This document shows, in pieces, positions 1 to 4,909 of a DNA stretch of 7,248 nucleotides (the stretch's first letter is position 1; the number at the start of each line of letters is the position of its first letter). A program made the translations under genes and the position numbers. The notes under the pieces are model-generated. The model was not told the origin of the DNA, did no database searches, and saw only the letters and a program-made list of their open reading frames with translations. Origin of the DNA: CBDCWA01 sp046048295. GTDB taxonomy: Bacteria; Pseudomonadota; Alphaproteobacteria; Rhizobiales; Hyphomicrobiaceae. The DNA lies in the NCBI GenBank assembly GCA_046048295.1, contig JBJOGJ010000199.1, positions 1 through 7,248 on the forward strand, written 5' to 3'.

Positions 1-378
1 GGGAAACTGAAATGGCCGGTGATCGGGCGTGTCGTTGCACCGTTCGGGAAGCGCAAGGATGGTACGCACAATGACGGGATCGATATTGCTGTGCCCAAGG
101 GGACGGACGTGCGTGCTGCCGGAGACGGGGTCGTCGCCTATGCCGGGAGCGAGGTGAAGGGGTTCGGCAACCTGCTGCTGGTGCGTCACGAAGACGGGAA
201 GGTTACTGCCTATGCGCACAACGATGCGCTGCTGGTGCAGCGTGGCGATCGGGTGCGGCGCGGGCAGGTGATCGCGAAGTCGGGTGACAGCGGTGGTGTC
301 GACCAACCGCTCCTGCATTTCGAAGTGCGCACCGGCTCGAAGCCGGTCGACCCTGTGCTCCATATGGAAGCACTGTAG
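1..378 (+). CDS. LytM/M23-family murein hydrolase regulator, NlpD-like, C-terminal part (5' end outside window)
   Basis: The frame is open from the first base (GKLKWPVIGRVVAPFG...) to a TAG at 376-378, giving 125 codons of a longer protein. A GTG lies at 19, but the KWPV lead-in is the usual start of a LytM domain, so the gene must begin upstream. The domain covers almost the whole visible part and ends with the typical LLHFEVR...KPVDPVLHM tail. Two of the usual zinc-binding positions are changed. The HxxxD motif reads NDGID (Asn codon at 70-72, Asp at 82-84), and the HxH motif reads LLH. The YAHND histidine is kept. The same pattern occurs in E. coli NlpD, which activates cell-wall amidases rather than cutting peptidoglycan itself, so I infer an envelope-located amidase activator. 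Relatives usually have a signal peptide and LysM domains, but those parts are not visible here. The gene converges on the DUF815 gene. Confidence 0.88.
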   Translation, partial: GKLKWPVIGRVVAPFGKRKDGTHNDGIDIAVPKGTDVRAAGDGVVAYAGSEVKGFGNLLLVRHEDGKVTAYAHNDALLVQRGDRVRRGQVIAKSGDSGGVDQPLLHFEVRTGSKPVDPVLHMEAL

Positions 379-389
379 GCCTTTGCCTA
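376..389. repeat. Perfect inverted repeat joining two convergent stop codons
   Basis: TAGGC (376-380) and GCCTA (385-389) are exact reverse complements around the 4-base loop CTTT. The left arm contains the TAG stop of the LytM gene, and the right arm is the complement of the TAG stop of the DUF815 gene. A G-U pair (375/390) could extend the stem. At 5-6 base pairs with no T-run on either side, it is too weak to call a terminator on its own. Confidence 0.45.
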
Positions 390-1253
390 TTGCAGCCGCT
401 GGCCCATGCGCCCGGCTGCGTCTTGGATGAACTGCCATGCGACGCGGCCTGATCGGCCGCCGCGCGTCATGCTCCACTCCAGGGCTTCCCGGATGAGCTG
501 GTCGTCGGCTATCGGCAGGCCGAAATGAGTGGCGTATCCGCGCACCATTGCGAAGTAGTCGTCCTGGCTGCAGTTGTGGAACCCGAGCCAGAGCCCGAAA
601 CGGTCGGATAGCGATACCTTCTCCTCGACAGCTTCCGCGGGATTGATGGCGGTCGACCGCTCGTTCTCGATCATGTCTCGCGGCATCAGGTGGCGGCGGT
701 TGGAGGTTGCATAAAAGATCACGTTATCGGGACGACCCTCTATGCCGCCTTCGAGGACGGCCTTGAGGGATTTGTAACTCGTGTCGTCGTGATCGAAAGA
801 TAGATCGTCGCAAAAGACGATGAATCTGAACGGGGCTGGCTTCAGGTATGAGAGGCATGCCGGCATCGACGCGATGTCTTCTCGGTGGATTTCCACCAGC
901 TTCAGGCCTGTCACGCTCTCGCGGGCGGCGATTTCGGCGTGGGCGGCCTTGATGAGGGAGGATTTGCCCATGCCGCGCGCGCCCCAGAGGAGTGCGTTGT
1001 TGGCGGGCAAGCCCTTGGCGAAGCGAAAGGTGTTGTCGATCAGGATGTCGGCGGTGCGGTCGATGCCCTTGAGCAGTCCGAGGGGAACTCGGTTGATATT
1101 TTCAACGGGCAGAAATGCGTGCGGGCGAACCTGCCATACAAAGGCCTCGACGGAATCGAATTCGGGTTCGATCGGCGGAGGTGGTGCCAGCCTTTCCAAT
1201 GCCGCTGCTATGCGTGCGAGCAATGCGGTGTCGTGCTGCTTCGGCGATGCCAT
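387..1253 (-). CDS. DUF815 family AAA-type ATPase
   Basis: This 288-residue protein matches the DUF815 P-loop family in my recognition. Walker A is GARGMGKS (residues 91-98). Walker B is FIVFCDD (144-150). A sensor-1-like YATSNRRH sits at 181-188, with Asn185 as the key residue, and a conserved SDRFGLW lies at 216-222. The N-terminus (LLARIAAALERLAPPPP) is the usual lead-in for this family in alphaproteobacteria. I chose the ATG at 1253 because AGGA lies 5 bases upstream of it. An ATG 15 codons earlier (1298) has no Shine-Dalgarno sequence and would add residues unlike the family. The protein has no signal peptide or membrane segment, so it is probably cytoplasmic. The biochemical role of the family is not firmly known, and no substrate can be read from the sequence. 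It is transcribed away from yajC and ends 8 bases from the LytM gene. Confidence 0.9.
   Translation of the reverse strand: MASPKQHDTALLARIAAALERLAPPPPIEPEFDSVEAFVWQVRPHAFLPVENINRVPLGLLKGIDRTADILIDNTFRFAKGLPANNALLWGARGMGKSSLIKAAHAEIAARESVTGLKLVEIHREDIASMPACLSYLKPAPFRFIVFCDDLSFDHDDTSYKSLKAVLEGGIEGRPDNVIFYATSNRRHLMPRDMIENERSTAINPAEAVEEKVSLSDRFGLWLGFHNCSQDDYFAMVRGYATHFGLPIADDQLIREALEWSMTRGGRSGRVAWQFIQDAAGRMGQRLQ
392..419 (+). terminator. Candidate GC-rich hairpin just after the LytM gene stop
   Basis: GCAGCCG (392-398) pairs perfectly with CGGCTGC (413-419). Inside the 14-base loop, GGC (401-403) can pair with GCC (410-412) beyond a 2-base bulge. The stem starts 14 bases after the LytM stop, but it is followed by GTCTTGG rather than a T-run. 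It also lies inside the last codons of the opposite-strand DUF815 gene, so the pairing may be a by-product of coding. It is at best a weak intrinsic terminator or a block to 3' exonucleases. Confidence 0.25.
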
Positions 1254-1258
1254 CGGGG

Positions 1259-1262
1259 TCCT
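1259..1262 (-). promoter_or_regulatory. Shine-Dalgarno of the DUF815 gene
   Basis: Read on the minus strand, AGGA stands 5 bases before the ATG at 1253. The longer alternative start at 1298 is preceded by a CCTCCC stretch, which cannot pair with the 16S rRNA tail. This site therefore decides the start. Confidence 0.6.
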
Positions 1263-1299
1263 GCTCGTGGTGTCGAATCCTGCTCCGGTGCGGAGCATA

Positions 1300-1327
1300 T
1301 TGCATTGGGAGGCCGAAATACTATAGT
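1300..1327 (+). promoter_or_regulatory. Possible sigma-70-type promoter for the yajC-secDF unit
   Basis: TTGCAT (1300-1305) and TATAGT (1322-1327) are 16 bases apart. The -10 box matches the consensus at 5 of 6 positions. The -35 box keeps the TTG core only. The site lies in the 198-base divergent gap between the DUF815 gene and yajC. It would give a yajC leader of roughly 115-120 bases. The -10 sits in the 8-base palindrome ACTATAGT (1320-1327), so it also reads as TATAGT on the minus strand, where I see no good -35 partner. A weaker alternative for yajC is TTGAGT (1394-1399) with GATAAC (1415-1420), but its 15-base spacing is poor. Confidence 0.3.
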
Positions 1328-1380
1328 CCGCGGCTGATCTTTACGTCTGACCGGCGGTTGGTTAGATCGAGCCTGAAAGT

Positions 1381-1398
1381 CTTGGGCTTGGGTTTGAG
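1381..1398 (+). repeat. Short tandem hexamer CTTGGG in the yajC leader
   Basis: CTTGGG occurs twice in direct succession (1381-1386, 1387-1392) and is followed by the degenerate copy TTTGAG (1393-1398). The repeat lies about 55 bases before the yajC start. It could be a protein-binding site or simple slippage. Nothing in the sequence tells these apart. Confidence 0.35.
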
Positions 1399-1451
1399 TT
1401 TCCAGGATCGGTCGGATAACCAATTCCCGCAACTGAAGGACCTTTGGCCCC

Positions 1452-1784
1452 ATGATCATCTCCCCGGCATTCGCCCAGGGCGCTCCCGGCGGTGGCAGCG
1501 ATTTTCTTGTTCAGATGCTGCCTATCCTGCTGATGTTCGTCATCTTTTATTTTCTGCTGTTCCGTCCGCAGCAGCAGCGGATGAAGCAGCATCGCGAAAT
1601 GGTGGCGAACATCAGGCGAGGCGACACAGTGGTGACGGCCGGTGGCATCATCGGGACGGTAACCAGGGTCAAGGACGAAAACGAGGTCGAGCTGGAGATC
1701 GCGAAGGATACCCGCATCCGGGTCGTGAAGGGCACCATTGCCGATGTCCGGGTCAAGGGCGAGCCGGTCAACGACAACGCATAG
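1452..1784 (+). CDS. yajC: Sec translocase accessory subunit YajC
   Basis: YajC is a small inner-membrane protein that associates with SecD and SecF and helps the SecYEG translocon. The 110-residue length is normal. A short N-terminal stretch (MIISPAFAQGAPGG) typical of alphaproteobacterial YajC leads to one membrane helix at about residues 18-37. The family signature FRPQQQRMKQH follows (37-47). A soluble cytoplasmic domain contains RRGDTVVTAGGIIGTV (55-70) and ends near the C-terminus with TIADVRVKGEP. The ATG at 1452 is preceded by GAAGGA (1435-1440), 11 bases away. That spacing is slightly long, but no better start exists because the N-terminus already matches the family. It is the first gene of the Sec unit and is separated from secD by 130 bases, a wider gap than any other in the unit. 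It is unlikely to be anything else. Confidence 0.96.
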   Translation: MIISPAFAQGAPGGGSDFLVQMLPILLMFVIFYFLLFRPQQQRMKQHREMVANIRRGDTVVTAGGIIGTVTRVKDENEVELEIAKDTRIRVVKGTIADVRVKGEPVNDNA

Positions 1785-1908
1785 GGGCTGTCGTCTGCGG
1801 CCCGAGGTCGCAAATTCGGGTCGTCGGCACTACGTTAGGGTCATCCAGAACAACAACGCCGCGGACCAGATGGCTATCGCGCCGGTGCAGCCTCAGCGCA
1901 AGGGCTAG
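1744..1908 (+). CDS. Possible small ORF / leader peptide before secD (speculative)
   Basis: A 54-codon frame starts at ATG 1744, inside the end of yajC in another frame, and stops with TAG at 1906-1908, 6 bases before the secD start. A shorter version starting at ATG 1870 encodes MAIAPVQPQRKG. From about 1840 onward the codons look like genuine high-GC coding sequence (ATC CAG AAC AAC AAC GCC GCG GAC CAG), while the earlier part uses AGG repeatedly and looks random. AAGGG (1728-1732) precedes ATG 1744 by 11 bases. No good ribosome site precedes ATG 1870. There is no hydrophobic segment. Leader peptides that stall ribosomes are known upstream of secDF in other bacteria (VemP in Vibrio, ApdP in alphaproteobacteria), but I do not see the RAPP-type motif of ApdP here. 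It may be chance. Confidence 0.17.
   Translation: MSGSRASRSTTTHRGCRLRPEVANSGRRHYVRVIQNNNAADQMAIAPVQPQRKG
1785..1803 (+). other. Small stem-loop directly after the yajC stop
   Basis: GGGCTG (1785-1790) can pair with CGGCCC (1798-1803), including one G-U pair, around a 7-base loop. No T-run follows, so it is not a convincing terminator. It could modestly reduce or stabilise the transcript between yajC and secD. The rest of the gap to 1914 shows no clear promoter. Confidence 0.25.
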
Positions 1909-1914
1909 AATACC

Positions 1915-3540
1915 ATGATGCATTTCGGATCCTTCAAGGCGGCGTCGATCGTCATCACCTGTCTGCTTGCGACGATTTTCGCCTTGCCGAACCTGTTCAA
2001 GGCGGAGACGGTGGCGAAGTGGCCCAACTGGGTGCCGAAGAACCAGATTGCCCTTGGGCTCGACCTTCGCGGTGGCGCTCACATTCTGCTTTCGATGGAC
2101 ACCGATGCGTTGATGGCGGACTGGCTGAAGAAGCTCCGGCAGTCGGCAGCACCACCGCTGCGGCAGGCCAAGATTGCGTTCAAGGGCGTGGGGCTCAATC
2201 GCGAGCAGGTCACTGTCCGGCTTGCCAAGGCTGAGGACATTCCCGCAGCGATCAAGGTACTCAAGCCACTTGCAAATCCAATCGGGAACGCTTTGCTGGG
2301 TACCGGCGGCGACGATATCGACGTCGTTGAAGGGCCTGGCAACAGTGTGATCATCCGTCCGAACCAGCCGGGCATCCAGCACCGCATTTCCGGGGCTATC
2401 TCTGCCTCGCTCGAAACCATCCGGCGGCGTATCGACAGTCTCGGCACTTCCGAGCCGGTGGTGGTACGCCAGGGCATTGACCGCATTCTGGTGCAATTCC
2501 CCGGCCTCAGCGATACGAAGCGACTGAAGGCTCTGATCGGTGAGACGGCGCAGCTGAATTTTCATGACGTCGGGCCGGAAGTCTACGCTCAGTCGGCCGA
2601 CCAGAGAGTGCCGGCGGGCTTCAAGATCTATCCGTCCGGTGAACGCGAAGGTGAGCGCGGGACGGGCTTCTATATCCTGCAGGAGGTGCCGGTCGTTGCC
2701 GGTGAGGAACTGGTCGATGCGCAACCGGGCTTCGACAGCCGCACCAATGAGCCGGTGATCAATTTCCGCTTCAATCAGTCGGGAGCGCGCAAGTTCGGGC
2801 GCTACACCCAGAACAATGTCGGCCGGCCGTTTGCCATCGTGCTGGACGGGAAAGTGATCTCCGCACCCAATATTCGGGAGCCGATACTCGGGGGCTCCGG
2901 GCAGATTTCCGGCTCTTTCACTCCGGAGACAGCGAAAGATCTCGCGATCCAGCTTCGCTCCGGTGCACTGCCGGCGCCACTCACGGTGGTCGAGGAGCGT
3001 ACCGTTGGGCCCTCGCTCGGTGCTGATTCGATACGCGCAGGCACGACCGCATTCTTCTGGGGCGTGCTCGGGACCGTTCTGCTCACGATATTCATGTATG
3101 GCACATTCGGGGTGTTCTCGGTCATCGGGCTGGTTTTGAACGGCATCATGATTGTTGCGCTCATGTCCGTGGTCGGCACAACGCTGACGCTTCCTGGTAT
3201 CGCGGGCCTCGTGCTGACGATCGGCATGGCGGTCGATGCGAACGTGCTGATCTACGAGCGTATTCGTGAGGAATTGAGAAGCGGCAAGGCCGCAATCAAT
3301 GCCATCGAGGCCGGCTTCGGTCGCGCGATGGTCACGATCATGGACAGCCAGCTCACGACGCTCGCCGCTGCGCTCATCATGTTCTGGTTGGGCTCCGGCC
3401 CGATCCGCGGGTTTGCTGTAACGCTGTCGATCGGGATTTTCACGTCCATCTTCACGGCGGTTACAGTCGTCAGGCTGATCGTTGCGACCTGGCTGCATCT
3501 CGAGCGCAGCAAGTCACGCAACGTCGAGGTTCCCATCTGA
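1915..3540 (+). CDS. secD: Protein translocase subunit SecD
   Basis: SecD forms a proton-driven membrane complex with SecF that helps pull and release exported proteins on the periplasmic side of SecYEG. The 541-residue protein has the full family layout. One membrane helix lies at about 8-27, followed by a large periplasmic region starting with the conserved GLDLRGG (48-54) and including the IRRRIDSLGTSEP segment (169-181) of the first periplasmic domain. A cluster of five membrane helices spans about 373-525. The signature GMAVDANVLIYERIREE (437-453) carries Asp441, which corresponds to the transmembrane aspartate of E. coli SecD (D519) needed for proton-coupled function. Two ATGs are adjacent (1915 and 1918). 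AGGG (1901-1904) is 10 bases from the first, which I prefer. The stop is 10 bases before secF. SecD and SecF are separate proteins here, not the fused form found in some bacteria. No truncation or unusual residue is seen. Confidence 0.97.
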   Translation: MMHFGSFKAASIVITCLLATIFALPNLFKAETVAKWPNWVPKNQIALGLDLRGGAHILLSMDTDALMADWLKKLRQSAAPPLRQAKIAFKGVGLNREQVTVRLAKAEDIPAAIKVLKPLANPIGNALLGTGGDDIDVVEGPGNSVIIRPNQPGIQHRISGAISASLETIRRRIDSLGTSEPVVVRQGIDRILVQFPGLSDTKRLKALIGETAQLNFHDVGPEVYAQSADQRVPAGFKIYPSGEREGERGTGFYILQEVPVVAGEELVDAQPGFDSRTNEPVINFRFNQSGARKFGRYTQNNVGRPFAIVLDGKVISAPNIREPILGGSGQISGSFTPETAKDLAIQLRSGALPAPLTVVEERTVGPSLGADSIRAGTTAFFWGVLGTVLLTIFMYGTFGVFSVIGLVLNGIMIVALMSVVGTTLTLPGIAGLVLTIGMAVDANVLIYERIREELRSGKAAINAIEAGFGRAMVTIMDSQLTTLAAALIMFWLGSGPIRGFAVTLSIGIFTSIFTAVTVVRLIVATWLHLERSKSRNVEVPI

Positions 3541-3546
3541 GGAAAG
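3539..3546 (+). promoter_or_regulatory. Shine-Dalgarno of secF overlapping the secD stop
   Basis: GAGGAAAG begins within the secD TGA and places AGGA 7 bases before the ATG at 3551. It fixes that ATG as the secF start over an in-frame ATG at 3482, which lies inside secD. The overlap with the stop suggests translational coupling. Confidence 0.7.
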
Positions 3547-3550
3547 CACG

Positions 3551-4501
3551 ATGCTATTGGTTCCCAATTTCAAGGGCCGCACGATCATTCCATCCGGGAC
3601 GCATATCCCGTTCATGCGCTATCGCGACGTGTGCTTTGGGCTTTCGGTTCTCATGATGATCGGCTCCCTTCTGATGTTCCTGGTGGTGGGGCTCAATTTC
3701 GGCGTCGACTTCAAGGGGGGGCTGATGCTCGAGGTCGGCAAGAAGGAGGGCGTTGCCAACGTGGGCGAGCTCAGGACAAAGCTCGGCGGATTGGGACTTG
3801 GCGATGTGCAGATTCAGAGGTTCGGTACCGACAAGGATGTAATGATCCGTGTGGAGCAACAGGCTGGCGGCGAAAAGGCCCAGCAGGTAGCGCTCGACAA
3901 GATCAAGGCGGCGCTGGGCGATGGCTACGAGACGCGGCGGCAGGAAGTCGTTGGGCCTGCCGTGTCGAGCGAGCTCCGGACGACAGGTCTCATCGCGGTG
4001 CTGTGCTCGATCATCGCGATCATCCTCTATGTCTGGTTCCGGTTCGAATGGCAGTTCGCGATGGGAGCGGTGGTGGCGCTGACGCACGATGTGCTGGTAA
4101 CCGTCGGCATATTCTCGCTGCTGCAGCTCGAGTTCGACCTTTCGACGGTCGCGGCGCTGCTCACAATTCTCGGCTATTCGGTCAACGACACTGTCGTGGT
4201 CTCGGATCGGATCCGGGAGAACCTGCGCAAGTTCAAACGCATGGAACTGTCGGAACTTCTGGATCTCTCGATCAACGAAACGTTGTCGCGGACGCTGATG
4301 ACGTCGGCCACGACGATCGTCGTGCTGATCTCGCTCTATATACTTGGCGGCGAAGTCATTCGGAATTTCGCATTCGCAATGCTGTTCGGTATCGTCATCG
4401 GCACGTACTCGTCGATCTTCGTGGCGGCGCCAATCCTGACCTACTTCGGTATAAAGCGCGACTGGTCTGGACTTGGAAAGGATGCGGTGGCGGCGAACTG
4501 A
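3551..4501 (+). CDS. secF: Protein translocase subunit SecF
   Basis: SecF is the partner of SecD in the proton-driven export-assisting complex of the inner membrane. The 316-residue protein has a first membrane helix at about 27-48, then the conserved NFGVDFKGG (49-57) and a periplasmic domain of about 85 residues. A cluster of five helices follows from about 143 to 300. The signature GYSVNDTVVVSDRIREN (208-224) contains Asp213, and Arg247 lies in the NETLSRTLMT segment (242-251). These are the same residue numbers as the functionally important Asp213 and Arg247 of E. coli SecF. The N-terminal segment before the first helix (LVPNFKGRTIIPSG) is typical of alphaproteobacterial SecF. The start is fixed by the GAGGAAAG site. 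The stop codon overlaps the ribosome-binding site of the next gene, which points to one co-translated unit. Confidence 0.97.
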   Translation: MLLVPNFKGRTIIPSGTHIPFMRYRDVCFGLSVLMMIGSLLMFLVVGLNFGVDFKGGLMLEVGKKEGVANVGELRTKLGGLGLGDVQIQRFGTDKDVMIRVEQQAGGEKAQQVALDKIKAALGDGYETRRQEVVGPAVSSELRTTGLIAVLCSIIAIILYVWFRFEWQFAMGAVVALTHDVLVTVGIFSLLQLEFDLSTVAALLTILGYSVNDTVVVSDRIRENLRKFKRMELSELLDLSINETLSRTLMTSATTIVVLISLYILGGEVIRNFAFAMLFGIVIGTYSSIFVAAPILTYFGIKRDWSGLGKDAVAAN

Positions 4502-4503
4502 GG
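4500..4503 (+). promoter_or_regulatory. Shine-Dalgarno of the Mth938/DUF498 gene overlapping the secF stop
   Basis: GAGG lies partly within the secF TGA and is 7 bases before ATG 4511. A GTG at 4505 in the same frame is only one base away and so cannot be the start. This site decides for the ATG. Confidence 0.65.
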
Positions 4504-4510
4504 CGTGGCG

Positions 4511-4891
4511 ATGGCCGCTATCGGCACAGCACACTACCCCGGGCGTGCGCCGATCGACGCCTATGGCAACGGTGGGTTCCGGTTCGCCGGGATGAGCCAC
4601 AAAGGTTCGATCCTCTGTCTGCCAAGCGGCATCTATGCGTGGCCGATTGATGCAATAGATGGTCTCACGGACGAAGACTTCGCGCCGGTGCTGTGCGAGG
4701 CCGGACAACTCGGCGTGCTATTTCTCGGGACAGGTCGAACGCAGGAATTTCCCGGGCCGGAAATGCGCCGCCTATTTGCAGATGCCGGCTTGGAATTGGA
4801 AGTCATGGACACCGGAGCGGCGGCACGGACCTATAACGTGCTGCTCGCGGAAGGGCGCAATGTCGGCGCCGCGCTGGTCGCGGTGGACTAG
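4511..4891 (+). CDS. Mth938-like / DUF498 domain protein, NDUFAF3 homologue
   Basis: This 126-residue soluble protein consists of a single Mth938-like (DUF498/DUF598) domain, the family that contains the mitochondrial complex I assembly factor NDUFAF3. Recognisable family segments are AYGNGGFRFAG (18-28) and LCLPSGIYAWP (36-46). Next come LGVLFLGTGRTQEF (67-80), a glycine-rich turn, and the C-terminal TGAAARTYNVLLAEGRNVGA (101-120). No signal peptide or membrane helix is seen, so it is probably cytoplasmic. Its ribosome site overlaps the secF stop, and it ends 18 bases before the preferred start of the next gene, so co-expression with secDF is likely. In mitochondria NDUFAF3 acts with NDUFAF4 on early membrane and peripheral-arm intermediates of complex I. 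A similar chaperone role in this bacterium is inference. No catalytic residues are known for the family. Confidence 0.9.
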   Translation: MAAIGTAHYPGRAPIDAYGNGGFRFAGMSHKGSILCLPSGIYAWPIDAIDGLTDEDFAPVLCEAGQLGVLFLGTGRTQEFPGPEMRRLFADAGLELEVMDTGAAARTYNVLLAEGRNVGAALVAVD

Positions 4892-4896
4892 GTGCC

Positions 4897-4901
4897 GGGA
4901 G
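4897..4901 (+). promoter_or_regulatory. Shine-Dalgarno supporting ATG 4910 of the synthase-like gene
   Basis: GGGAG stands 8 bases before ATG 4910. A second GGAGG (4903-4907) is only 2 bases from the ATG and probably too close. The alternative GTG 4892 directly abuts the previous stop and has no comparable site. Confidence 0.5.
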
Positions 4902-4909
4902 CGGAGGCC

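Noticed and set aside
820..1326. Plus-strand frames of 150-168 codons opposite the DUF815 gene
   Set aside because: They lie wholly or mostly over the ATPase gene, have no family resemblance, and the opposite strand carries intact Walker motifs.
1906..1911. TAGAAT as a -10 box just before secD
   Set aside because: It would start transcription at or after the secD ATG, and no -35 partner is present at the right distance.
1115..1918. A 267-codon plus-strand frame running through the divergent gap and yajC
   Set aside because: It is out of frame with yajC, rich in Arg and Ser, without motifs, and would span a likely promoter region. Its open length reflects high GC.
1768..3498. A 576-codon open frame on the minus strand opposite secD
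   Set aside because: Its composition (many Arg, Asp, His, Gln) is the usual shadow of a GC-rich gene read on the other strand. It shows no recognisable domain, while secD on the plus strand is unmistakable.
3554..4708. A 384-codon minus-strand frame opposite secF and the start of the DUF498 gene
   Set aside because: It has the same shadow composition (runs of RRH, DDR and EPE type) and no motif. It would cover two well-supported genes and their ribosome sites.
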